Origin: Odiellus spinosus | Taxonomy: Eukaryota > Arthropoda > Arachnida > Opiliones > Phalangiidae | DNA length: 64,000 bases | NCBI GenBank assembly: GCA_963920705.1 | Contig: CAWUCO010000193.1 | Location: 86,860-150,859 of the forward strand | Direction: 5' to 3' | Shown here: in pieces, positions 15,040-28,600 of the stretch | Layout: the number at the start of each line of letters is the position of its first letter | Numbering within the stretch: position 1 is the first letter of the stretch | Translations under genes and position numbers: made by a program | The notes under the pieces: model-generated | What the model saw: only the letters and a program-made list of their open reading frames with translations | What the model was told of the DNA's origin: nothing | Database searches by the model: none

Positions 15040-18000
15040 GGCCATATTTTTCTTATTTTTCATCGGATTTTTGAAAACTCTTATTATTTAGACTGTCCAT
15101 TAATTACTCTTTCGAATGACTTTGGTTTTGTCTAAATTGCCAAAACCTGACAAATATAAAATTGGTTAAAATTAAGCAAAAACGCTTAAAAATCCAAGAT
15201 TATTGGATTCAAATGGACACAAAACATTTGATTTTTAAGCGATTTAGACAAAATCAACACCAATCGAAAGAGCAAATAGTGGTCTATCTAAAAAACAAGA
15301 GTTTTGGAAAATCCGTTGAAAAACATGGAAAATATAGCCAATTCAAAAACATCTAATAAAAAAAAGCGAATTTTTAAAATCTGAAATTTGACTATTTTGA
15401 TATTGTATGATTTATTGAATTGGCCATATTTTTCTTGTTTTTCAACGGATTTTTGGAAACTCTTATTATTTAGAATGATAATTAATTGCTCTTTCGAATG
15501 ACTTTGGTTTTGTCTAAATTTCCAAAACGTGACAAATATAAAATTGGTTAAAATTAACCAAAAACGCTTAAAAATCCAAGATTATTGGATTCAAATGGAC
15601 ACAAAACTTTTGATTTTTAAGCGATTTAGACAAAATTAATACCAATCGAAAGAGCAAACATTGGTCTATCTAAAAAACAAGAGTTTTGGAAAATCCGTTG
15701 AAAAACATTTAAAATATAGCCAATTCAAAAACATCTAATAAAAAAAGCGAATTTTTAAAATCTGAAATTTGACTATTTTGATATTGTATGATTTCTTGAA
15801 TTGGCCATATTTTTCTTATTTTTCATCGGATTTTTGAAAACTCTTATTATTTAGACTGTCCATTAATTGCTCTTTCGAATGACTTTGGTTTTGTCTAAAT
15901 TGCCAAAACCTGACAAATATAAAATTGGTTAAAATTAAGCAAAAACGCTTAAAAATCCAAGATTATTGGATTCAAATGGACACAAAACATTTGATTTTTA
16001 AGCGATTTAGACAAAATCAACACCAATCGAAAGAGCAAATAGTGGTCTATCTAAAAAACAAGAGTTTTGGAAAATCCGTTGAAAAACATGGAAAATATAG
16101 CCAATTCAAAAACATCTAATAAAAAAAAGCGAATTTTTAAAATCTGAAATTTGACTATTTTGATATTGTATGATTTATTGAATTGGCCATATTTTTCTTG
16201 TTTTTCAACGGATTTTTGGAAACTCTTATTATTTAGAATGATAATTAATTGCTCTTTCGAATGACTTTGGTTTTGTGTAATTTCCAAAACGTGACAAATA
16301 TAAAATTGGTTAAAATTAACCAAAAACGCTTAAAAATCCAAGATTATTGGATTCAAATGGACACAAAACTTTTGATTTTTAAGCGATTTAGACAAAATTA
16401 ATACCAATCGAAAGAGCAAACATTGGTCTATCTAAAAAACAAGAGTTTTGGAAAATCCGTTGAAAAACATTTAAAATATAGCCAATTCAAAAACATCTAA
16501 TAAAAAAAGCGAATTTTTAAAATCTGAAATTTGACTATTTTGATATTGTATGATTTATTGAATTGGCCATATTTTTCTTGTTTTTCAACGGATTTTTGAA
16601 AACTCTTATTATTTAGACTGTCCATTAATTACTCTTTCGATTGACTTTGGTTTTGTCTAAATTGCAAAAACCTGACAAATATGAAATTGGTTAAAATTAA
16701 GCAAAAACGCTTAAAAATCCAAGATTATTGGATTCAAATGGACACAAAACTTTTGATTTTTAAGCGATGTAGACAAAAATTAACACCACTCGAAAGAGCA
16801 AATATTAGTCTATCTAAAAAACAAGAGTTTTGGAAAATCCATTGAAAAACATGGAAAATATGGCCAATTCAAAAAACATCTCATATCAAAAGGCGAATTT
16901 TTAAAATCTGAAATTTGACTATTTTGATATTGTATGATTTCTTGAATTGGCCATATTTTTCTTATTTTTCATCGGATTTTTGAAAACTCTTATTATTTAG
17001 ACTGTCCATTAATTGCTCTTTCGAATGACTTTGGTTTTGTCTAAATTGCCAAAACCTGACAAATATAAAATTGGTTAAAATTAAGCAAAAACGCTTAAAA
17101 ATCCAAGATTATTGGATTCAAATGGACACAAAACATTTGATTTTTAAGCGATTTAGACAAAATCAACACCAATCGAAAGAGCAAATAGTGGTCTATCTAA
17201 AAAACAAGAGTTTTGGAAAATCCGTTGAAAAACATGGAAAATATAGCCAATTCAAAAACATCTAATAAAAAAAAGCGAATTTTTAAAATCTGAAATTTGA
17301 CTATTTTGATATTGTATGATTTATTGAATTGGCCATATTTTTCTTGTTTTTCAACGGATTTTTGGAAACTCTTATTATTTAGAATGATAATTAATTGCTC
17401 TTTCGAATGACTTTGGTTTTGTCTAAATTTCCAAAACGTGACAAATATAAAATTGGTTAAAATTAACCAAAAACGCTTAAAAATCCAAGATTATTGGATT
17501 CAAATGGACACAAAACTTTTGATTTTTAAGCGATTTAGACAAAATTAATACCAATCGAAAGAGCAAACATTGGTCTATCTAAAAAACAAGAGTTTTGGAA
17601 AATCCGTTGAAAAACAATTAAAATATAGCCAATTCAAAAACATCTAATAAAAAAAGCGAATTTTTAAAATCTGAAATTTGACTATTTTGATATTGTATGA
17701 TTTCTTGAATTGGCCATATTTTTCTTGTTTTTCAACGGATTTTTGAAAACTCTTATTATTTAGACTGTCCATTACTTGCTCTTTCGAATGACTTTGGTTT
17801 TGTCTAAATTGCCAAAACGTGACAAATATAAGATGGGTTAAAATTAAGCAAAAACGCTTAAAAATCAAAGATTATTGGATTCAAATGGACACAAAACATT
17901 TTATTTTTAAGCGATTTAGACAAAATCAACACCAATCCAAAGAGCAAATATTGGTATATCTAAAAAACAAGAGTTTTGGAAAATCCGTTAAAAACATGGA

Positions 18001-18477
18001 AAATATGGAAAATTCAAAAAACATCTCATATCAAAAAGCGAATTTTTAAAATCTGAAATTTGACTATTTTGGTATTGTATAATTTCTTGAATTGGCCATA
18101 TTTTTCTTGTTTTTCAACGGATTTTTGAAAACTCTTATTATTTCGAATGTCCATTAATTGCTCTTTCGATTGACTTTGGTTTTGTCTAAATTGCCAAAAC
18201 CTGACAAATATAAAATTGGTTAAAATTAAGCAAAAACGCTTAAAAATCCAAGATTATTGGATTCAAATGGACACAAAACTTTTGATTTTTAAGCGATTTA
18301 GACAAAAATTAACACCACTCGAAAGAGCAAATAATGGTCTATCTAAAAAACAAGAGTTTTGGAAAATCCATTGAAAAACATGGAAAATATGGCCAATTCA
18401 AAAAACATCTCATATCAAAAGGCGAATTTTTAAAATCTGAAATTTGACTATTTTGATATTGTATGATTTCTTGAATT
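15040..18477. repeat. Block 3: irregular mix of monomer subtypes
   Basis: Anchors: 15040, 15422, 15803, 16185, 16565, 16949, 17331, 17712, 18094. Offsets of 763 (two monomers) and then 1146 (three monomers) link similar segments starting near 15162, 15925 and 17071. One monomer (16185-16564, 380 bases) has a private lesion, GTGTAATTTCC in place of GTCTAAATTTCC, near 16276. No stable higher-order period holds through the block. Confidence 0.8.
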
Positions 18478-21400
18478 GGCCATATTTTTCTTATTTTTCA
18501 ACGGATTTTTGAAAACTCTTATTATTTAGACTGTCCATTAATTGCTCTTTCGAATGACTTTGGTTTTGTCTAAATTGCCAAAACCTGACAAATATAAAAT
18601 TGGTTAAAATTAAGCAAAAACGCTTAAAAATCCAAGATTATTGGATTCAAATGGACACAAAACATTTGATTTTTAAGCGATTTAGACAAAATCAACACCA
18701 ATCGAAAGAGCAAATAGTGGTCTATCTAAAACACAAGAGTTTTGGAAAATCCGTTGAAAAACATGGAAAATATAGCCAATTCAAAAACATCTAATAAAAA
18801 AAAGCGAATTTTTAAAATCTGAAATTTGACTATTTTGATATTGTATGATTTATTGAATTGGCCATATTTTTCTTGTTTTTCAACGGATTTTTGGAAACTC
18901 TTATTATTTAGAATGATAATTAATTGCTCTTTCGAATGACTTTGGTTTTGTCTAAATTTCCAAAACGTGACAAATATAAAATTGGTTAAAATTAACCAAA
19001 AACGCTTAAAAATCCAAGATTATTGGATTCAAATGGACACAAAACTTTTGATTTTTAAGCGATTTAGACAAAATTAATACCAATCGAAAGAGCAAACATT
19101 GGTTTATCTAAAAAACAAGAGTTTTGGAAAATCCGTTGAAAAACATTTAAAATATAGCCAATTCAAAAACATCTAATAAAAAAAGCGAATTTTTAAAATC
19201 TGAAATTTGACTATTTTGATATTGTATGATTTCTTGAATTGGCCATATTTTTCTTTTTTTTCAACGGATTTTTGAAAACTCTTATTATTTAGACTGTCCA
19301 TTACTTGCTCTTTCGAATGACTTTGGTTTTGTCTAAATTGCCAAAACGTGACAAATATAAGATGGGTTAAAATTAAGCAAAAACGCTTAAAAATCAAAGA
19401 TTATTGGATTCAAATGGACACAAAACATTTTATTTTTAAGCGATTTAGACAAAATCAACACCAATCCAAAGAGCAAATATTGGTATATCTAAAAAACAAG
19501 AGTTTTGGAAAATCCGTTAAAAACATGGAAAATATGGAAAATTCAAAAAACATCTCATATCAAAAGGCGAATTTTTAAAATCTGAAATTTGACTATTTTG
19601 ATATTGTATGATTTCTTGAATTGGCCATATTTTTCTTATTTTTCAACGGATTTTTGAAAACTCTTATTATTTAGACTGTCCATTAATTGCTCTTTCGAAT
19701 GACTTTGGTTTTGTCTAAATTGCCAAAACCTGACAAATATAAAATTGGTTAAAATTAAGCAAAAACGCTTAAAAATCCAAGATTATTGGATTCAAATGGA
19801 CACAAAACATTTGATTTTTAAGCGATTTAGACAAAATCAACACCAATCGAAAGAGCAAATAGTGGTCTATCTAAAACACAAGAGTTTTGGAAAATCCGTT
19901 GAAAAACATGGAAAATATAGCCAATTCAAAAACATCTAATAAAAAAAAGCGAATTTTTAAAATCTGAAATTTGACTATTTTGATATTGTATGATTTATTG
20001 AATTGGCCATATTTTTCTTGTTTTTCAACGGATTTTTGGAAACTCTTATTATTTAGAATGATAATTAATTGCTCTTTCGAATGACTTTGGTTTTGTCTAA
20101 ATTTCCAAAACGTGACAAATATAAAATTGGTTAAAATTAACCAAAAACGCTTAAAAATCCAAGATTATTGGATTCAAATGGACACAAAACTTTTGATTTT
20201 TAAGCGATTTAGACAAAATTAATACCAATCGAAAGAGCAAACATTGGTTTATCTAAAAAACAAGAGTTTTGGAAAATCCGTTGAAAAACATTTAAAATAT
20301 AGCCAATTCAAAAACATCTAATAAAAAAAGCGAATTTTTAAAATCTGAAATTTGACTATTTTGATATTGTATGATTTCTTGAATTGGCCATATTTTTCTT
20401 GTTTTTCAACGGATTTTTGAAAACTCTTATTATTTAGACTGTCCATTACTTGCTCTTTCGAATGACTTTGGTTTTGTCTAAATTGCCAAAACGTGACAAA
20501 TATAAGATGGGTTAAAATTAAGCAAAAACGCTTAAAAATCAAAGATTATTGGATTCAAATGGACACAAAACATTTTATTTTTAAGCGATTTAGACAAAAT
20601 CAACACCAATCCAAAGAGCAAATATTGGTATATCTAAAAAACAAGAGTTTTGGAAAATCCGTTAAAAACATGGAAAATATGGAAAATTCAAAAAACATCT
20701 CATATCAAAAGGCGAATTTTTAAAATCTGAAATTTGACTATTTTGATATTGTATGATTTCTTGAATTGGCCATATTTTTCTTATTTTTCAACGGATTTTT
20801 GAAAACTCTTATTATTTAGACTGTCCATTAATTGCTCTTTCGAATGACTTTGGTTTTGTCTAAATTGCCAAAACCTGACAAATATAAAATTGGTTAAAAT
20901 TAAGCAAAAACGCTTAAAAATCCAAGATTATTGGATTCAAATGGACACAAAACATTTGATTTTTAAGCGATTTAGACAAAATCAACACCAATCGAAAGAG
21001 CAAATAGTGGTCTATCTAAAACACAAGAGTTTTGGAAAATCCGTTGAAAAACATGGAAAATATAGCCAATTCAAAAACATCTAATAAAAAAAAGCGAATT
21101 TTTAAAATCTGAAATTTGACTATTTTGATATTGTATGATTTATTGAATTGGCCATATTTTTCTTGTTTTTCAACGGATTTTTGGAAACTCTTATTATTTA
21201 GAATGATAATTAATTGCTCTTTCGAATGACTTTGGTTTTGTCTAAATTGCCAAAACGTGACAAATATAAAATTGTTTAAAATTAACCAAAAACGCTTAAA
21301 AATCCAAGATTATTGGATTCAAATGGATACAAAACTTTTGATTTTTAAGCGATTTAGACAAAATTAATACCAATCGAAAGAGCAAACATTGGTCTATCTA

Positions 21401-22674
21401 AAAAAAAGAGTTTTGGAAAATCCGTTGAAAAACATGGAAAATATAGCCAATTCAAAAACATCTAATAAAAAAAAGCGAATTTTTAAAATCTGAAATTTGA
21501 CTATTTTGATATTGTATGATTTATTGAATTGGCCATATTTTTCTTGTTTTTCAACGGATTTTTGAAAACTCTTATTATTTAGAATGATAATTAATTGCTC
21601 TTTCGAATGACTTTGATTTTGTCTAAATTGCCAAAACGTGAAAATATAAAATTGGTTAAAATTAACCAAAAACGCTAAAAAATCCAAGATTATTGGATTC
21701 AAATGGACACAAAACTTTTGATTTTTAAGCGATTTAGACAAAATCAACACCAATCCAAAGAGCAAATATTGGTATATCTAAAAAACAAGAGTTTTGGAAA
21801 ATCCGTTAAAAACATGGAAAATATGGAAAATTCAAAAAACATCTCATATCAAAAGGCGAATTTTTAAAATCTGAAATTTGACTATTTTGATATTGTATGA
21901 TTTCTTGAATTGGCCATATTTTTCTTATTTTTCAACGGATTTTTGAAAACTCTTATTATTTAGACTGTCCATTAATTGCTCTTTCGAATGACTTTGGTTT
22001 TGTCTAAATTGCCAAAACCTGACAAATATAAAATTGGTTAAAATTAAGCAAAAACGCTTAAAAATCCAAGATTATTGGATTCAAATGGACACAAAACATT
22101 TGATTTTTAAGCGATTTAGACAAAATCAACACCAATCGAAAGAGCAAATAGTGGTCTATCTAAAACACAAGAGTTTTGGAAAATCCGTTGAAAAACATGG
22201 AAAATATAGCCAATTCAAAAACATCTAATAAAAAAAAGCGAATTTTTAAAATCTGAAATTTGACTATTTTGATATTGTATGATTTATTGAATTGGCCATA
22301 TTTTTCTTGTTTTTCAACGGATTTTTGGAAACTCTTATTATTTAGAATGATAATTAATTGCTCTTTCGAATGACTTTGGTTTTGTCTAAATTGCCAAAAC
22401 GTGACAAATATAAAATTGTTTAAAATTAACCAAAAACGCTTAAAAATCCAAGATTATTGGATTCAAATGGATACAAAACTTTTGATTTTTAAGCGATTTA
22501 GACAAAATTAATACCAATCGAAAGAGCAAACATTGGTCTATCTAAAAAAAAGAGTTTTGGAAAATCCGTTGAAAAACATGGAAAATATAGCCAATTCAAA
22601 AACATCTAATAAAAAAAAGCGAATTTTTAAAATCTGAAATTTGACTATTTTGATATTGTATGATTTATTGAATT
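18478..22674. repeat. Block 4: 1145-bp three-monomer higher-order repeat
   Basis: Anchors: 18478, 18860, 19241, 19623, 20005, 20386, 20768, 21150, 21531, 21912, 22294. The interval pattern 382, 381, 382 repeats. The private marker CTAAAACACAAG recurs near 18727, 19872, 21017 and 22162. The last monomer of the third copy (from about 21394) is a different subtype with CGTGAAAATAT (one base shorter than CGTGACAAATAT) and a shortened A tract, and it passes into the next block's subtype. That suggests the block boundary was made by recombination within a monomer. Confidence 0.88.
21394..21765 (-). other. Longest open frame in the window (123 codons), judged non-coding
   Basis: The frame starts at TTG, not ATG, in a P arm read backwards. 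It crosses the second symmetry centre and the M half, and ends in the neighbouring P arm. It is long only because single-base deletions in this monomer subtype (CGTGAAAATAT and a shortened A tract) link frames that are separate elsewhere. Near copies at 22538, 24452, 26745 and 29039 give 91 codons. The translation is rich in lysine, phenylalanine and isoleucine, as A+T-rich DNA predicts, and shows no domain I recognise. I see no splice or promoter context. Confidence 0.3.
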
Positions 22675-25600
22675 GGCCATATTTTTCTTGTTTTTCAACG
22701 GATTTTTGAAAACTCTTATTATTTAGAATGATAATTAATTGCTCTTTCGAATGACTTTGATTTTGTCTAAATTGCCAAAACGTGAAAATATAAAATTGGT
22801 TAAAATTAACCAAAAACGCTTAAAAATCCAAGATTATTGGATTCAAATGGACACAAAACTTTTGATTTTTAAGCGATTTAGACAAAATTAATACCAATCG
22901 AAAGAGCAAACATTGGTCTATCTAAAAAAAAAGAGTTTTGGAAAATCCGTTGAAAAACATGGAAAATATGGCCAATTCAAAAAACATCTAATATCAAAAA
23001 GCGAATTTTTAAAATCTGAAATTTGACTATTTTGATATTGTATGATTTATTGAATTGGCCATATTTTTCTTGTTTTTCAACGGATTTTTGAAAACTCTTA
23101 TTATTTAGACTGTCCATTAATTACTCTTTCGATTGACTTTGGTTTTGTCTAAATTGCAAAAACCTGACAAATATGAAATTGGTTAAAATTAAGCAAAAAC
23201 GCTTAAAAATCCAAGATTATTGGATTCAAATGGACACAAAACTTTTGATTTTTAAGCGATGTAGACAAAAATTAACACCACTCGAAAGAGCAAATATTGG
23301 TCTATCTAAAAAACAAGAGTTTTGGAAAATCCTTTGAAAAACATGGAAAATATGGCCAATTCAAAAAGCATCTCATATCAAAAGGCGAATTTTTAAAATC
23401 TGAAATTTGACTATTTTGATATTGTATGATTTCTTGAATTGGCCATATTTTTCTTATTTTTCAACGGATTTTTGAAAACTCTTATTATTTAGACTGTCCA
23501 TTAATTGCTCTTTCGAATGACTTTGGTTTTGTCTAAATTGCCAAAACCTGACAAATATAAAATTGGTTAAAATTAAGCAAAAACGCTTAAAAATCCAAGA
23601 TTATTGGATTCAAATGGACACAAAACATTTGATTTTTAAGCGATTTAGACAAAATCAACACCAATCGAAAGAGCAAATTGTGGTCTATCTAAAAAACAAG
23701 AGTTTTGGAAAATCCGTTGAAAAACATGGAAAATATGGCCAATTCAAAAAAAACATCTAATATCAAAAAGCGTATTTTTAAAATCTGAAATTTGACTATT
23801 TTGATATTGTATGATTTCTTGAATTGGCCATATTTTTCTTGTTTTTCAACGTATTTTTGAAAACTCTTATTATTTAGACTGTCCATTATTTGCTCTTTCG
23901 AATGACTTTGGTTTTGTCTAAATTGCCAAAACGTGACAAATATAAAATTGGTTAAAATTAACCAAAAACGCTTAAAAATCCAAGATTATTGGATTCAAAT
24001 GGACACAAAACTTTTGATTTTTAAGCGATTTAGACAAAATTAATACCAATCGAAAGAGCAAACATTGGTCTATCTAAAAAAAAAGAGTTTTGGAAAATCC
24101 ATTGAAAAACATGGAAAATATAGCCAATTCAAAAACATCTAATAAAAAAAAGCGAATTTTTAAAATCTGAAATTTGACTATTTTGATATTGTATGATTTA
24201 TTGAATTGGCCATATTTTTCTTGTTTTTCAACGGATTTTTGGAAACTCTTATTATTTAGAATGATAATTAATTGCTCTTTCGAATGACTTTGGTTTTGTC
24301 TAAATTGCCAAAACGTGACAAATATAAAATTGTTTAAAATTAACCAAAAACGCTTAAAAATCCAAGATTATTGGATTCAAATGGATACAAAACTTTTGAT
24401 TTTTAAGCGATTTAGACAAAATTAATACCAATCGAAAGAGCAAACATTGGTCTATCTAAAAAAAAGAGTTTTGGAAAATCCGTTGAAAAACATGGAAAAT
24501 ATAGCCAATTCAAAAACATCTAATAAAAAAAAGCGAATTTTTAAAATCTGAAATTTGACTATTTTGATATTGTATGATTTATTGAATTGGCCATATTTTT
24601 CTTGTTTTTCAACGGATTTTTGAAAACTCTTATTATTTAGAATGATAATTAATTGCTCTTTCGAATGACTTTGATTTTGTCTAAATTGCCAAAACGTGAA
24701 AATATAAAATTGGTTAAAATTAACCAAAAACGCTTAAAAATCCAAGATTATTGGATTCAAATGGACACAAAACTTTTGATTTTTAAGCGATTTAGACAAA
24801 ATTAATACCAATCGAAAGAGCAAACATTGGTCTATCTAAAAAAAAGAGTTTTGGAAAATCCGTTGAAAAACATGGAAAATATGGCCAATTCAAAAAACAT
24901 CTAATATCAAAAAGCGAATTTTTAAAATCTGAAATTTGACTATTTTGATATAGTATGATTTATTGAATTGGCCATATTTTTCTTGTTTTTCAACGGATTT
25001 TTGAAAACTCTTATTATTTAGACTGTCCATTAATTACTCTTTCGATTGACTTTGGTTTTGTCTAAATTGCAAAAACCTGACAAATATGAAATTGGTTAAA
25101 ATTAAGCAAAAACGCTTAAAAATCCAAGATTATTGGATTCAAATGGACACAAAACTTTTGATTTTTAAGCGATGTAGACAAAAATTAACACCACTCGAAA
25201 GAGCAAATATTGGTCTATCTAAAAAACAAGAGTTTTGGAAAATCCTTTGAAAAACATGGAAAATATGGCCAATTCAAAAAGCATCTCATATCAAAAGGCG
25301 AATTTTTAAAATCTGAAATTTGACTATTTTGATATTGTATGATTTCTTGAATTGGCCATATTTTTCTTATTTTTCAACGGATTTTTGAAAACTCTTATTA
25401 TTTAGACTGTCCATTAATTGCTCTTTCGAATGACTTTGGTTTTGTCTAAATTGCCAAAACCTGACAAATATAAAAATGGTTAAAATTAAGCAAAAACGCT
25501 TAAAAATCCAAGATTATTGGATTCAAATGGACACAAAACATTTGATTTTTAAGCGATTTAGACAAAATCAACACCAATCGAAAGAGCAAATTGTGGTCTA

Positions 25601-28600
25601 TCTAAAAAACAAGAGTTTTGGAAAATCCGTTGAAAAACATGGAAAATATGGCCAATTCAAAAAAAACATCTAATATCAAAAAGCGTATTTTTAAAATCTG
25701 AAATTTGACTATTTTGATATTGTATGATTTCTTGAATTGGCCATATTTTTCTTGTTTTTCAACGTATTTTTGAAAACTCTTATTATTTAGACTGTCCATT
25801 ATTTGCTCTTTCGAATGACTTTGGTTTTGTCTAAATTGCCAAAACGTGACAAATATAAGATGGGTTAAAATTAAGCAAAAACGCTTAAAAATCAAAGATT
25901 ATTGGATTCAAATGGACACAAAACATTTGATTTTTAAGCGATTTAGACAAAATCAATACCAATCCAAAGAGCAAAATTGGTATATCTAAAAAACAAGAGT
26001 TTTGGAAAATCCGTTAAAAACATGGAAAATATGGAAAATTCAAAAAACATCTCATATCAAAAAGCGAATTTTTAAAATCTGAAATTTGACTATTTTGATA
26101 TTGTATGATTTCTTGAATTGGTCATATTTTTCTTGTTTTTCAACGGATTTTTGAAAACTCTTATTATTTAGAATGATAATTAATTGCTCTTTCGAATGAC
26201 TTTGGTTTTGTCTAAATTGCCAAAACGTGACAAATATAAAATTGTTTAAAATTAACCAAAAACGCTTAAAAATCCAAGATTATTGGATTCAAATGGATAC
26301 AAAACTTTTGATTTTTAAGCGATTTAGACAAAATTAATACCAATCGAAAGAGCAAACATTGGTCTATCTAAAAAAAAGAGTTTTGGAAAATCCGTTGAAA
26401 AACATGGAAAATATAGCCAATTCAAAAACATCTAATAAAAAAAAGCGAATTTTTAAAATCTGAAATTTGACTATTTTGATATTGTATGATTTATTGAATT
26501 GGCCATATTTTTCTTGTTTTTCAACGGATTTTTGGAAACTCTTATTATTTAGAATGATAATTAATTGCTCTTTCGAATGACTTTGGTTTTGTCTAAATTG
26601 CCAAAACGTGACAAATATAAAATTGTTTAAAATTAACCAAAAACGCTTAAAAATCCAAGATTATTGGATTCAAATGGATACAAAACTTTTGATTTTTAAG
26701 CGATTTAGACAAAATTAATACCAATCGAAAGAGCAAACATTGGTCTATCTAAAAAAAAGAGTTTTGGAAAATCCGTTGAAAAACATGGAAAATATAGCCA
26801 ATTCAAAAACATCTAATAAAAAAAAGCGAATTTTTAAAATCTGAAATTTGACTATTTTGATATTGTATGATTTATTGAATTGGCCATATTTTTCTTGTTT
26901 TTCAACGGATTTTTGAAAACTCTTATTATTTAGAATGATAATTAATTGCTCTTTCGAATGACTTTGATTTTGTCTAAATTGCCAAAACGTGAAAATATAA
27001 AATTGGTTAAAATTAACCAAAAACGCTTAAAAATCCAAGATTATTGGATTCAAATGGACACAAAACTTTTGATTTTTAAGCGATTTAGACAAAATTAATA
27101 CCAATCGAAAGAGCAAACATTGGTCTATCTAAAAAAAAAGAGTTTTGGAAAATCCGTTGAAAAACATGGAAAATATGGCCAATTCAAAAAACATCTAATA
27201 TCAAAAAGCGAATTTTTAAAATCTGAAATTTGACTATTTTGATATTGTATGATTTATTGAATTGGCCATATTTTTCTTGTTTTTCAACGGATTTTTGAAA
27301 ACTCTTATTATTTAGACTGTCCATTAATTACTCTTTCGATTGACTTTGGTTTTGTCTAAATTGCAAAAACCTGACAAATATGAAATTGGTTAAAATTAAG
27401 CAAAAACGCTTAAAAATCCAAGATTATTGGATTCAAATGGACACAAAACTTTTGATTTTTAAGCGATGTAGACAAAAATTAACACCACTCGAAAGAGCAA
27501 ATATTGGTCTATCTAAAAAACAAGAGTTTTGGAAAATCCTTTGAAAAACATGGAAAATATGGCCAATTCAAAAAGCATCTCATATCAAAAGGCGAATTTT
27601 TAAAATCTGAAATTTGACTATTTTGATATTGTATGATTTCTTGAATTGGCCATATTTTTCTTATTTTTCAACGGATTTTTGAAAACTCTTATTATTTAGA
27701 CTGTCCATTAATTGCTCTTTCGAATGACTTTGGTTTTGTCTAAATTGCCAAAACCTGACAAATATAAAATTGGTTAAAATTAAGCAAAAACGCTTAAAAA
27801 TCCAAGATTATTGGATTCAAATGGACACAAAACATTTGATTTTTAAGCGATTTAGACAAAATCAACACCAATCGAAAGAGCAAATTGTGGTCTATCTAAA
27901 AAACAAGAGTTTTGGAAAATCCGTTGAAAAACATGGAAAATATGGCCAATTCAAAAAAAACATCTAATATCAAAAAGCGTATTTTTAAAATCTGAAATTT
28001 GACTATTTTGATATTGTATGATTTCTTGAATTGGCCATATTTTTCTTGTTTTTCAACGTATTTTTGAAAACTCTTATTATTTAGACTGTCCATTATTTGC
28101 TCTTTCGAATGACTTTGGTTTTGTCTAAATTGCCAAAACGTGACAAATATAAGATGGGTTAAAATTAAGCAAAAACGCTTAAAAATCAAAGATTATTGGA
28201 TTCAAATGGACACAAAATATTTGATTTTTAAGCGATTTAGACAAAATCAATACCAATCCAAAGAGCAAAATTGGTATATCTAAAAAACAAGAGTTTTGGA
28301 AAATCCGTTAAAAACATGGAAAATATGGAAAATTCAAAAAACATCTCATATCAAAAAGCGAATTTTTAAAATCTGAAATTTGACTATTTTGATATTGTAT
28401 GATTTCTTGAATTGGTCATATTTTTCTTGTTTTTCAACGGATTTTTGAAAACTCTTATTATTTAGAATGATAATTAATTGCTCTTTCGAATGACTTTGGT
28501 TTTGTCTAAATTGCCAAAACGTGACAAATATAAAATTGTTTAAAATTAACCAAAAACGCTTAAAAATCCAAGATTATTGGATTCAAATGGATACAAAACT

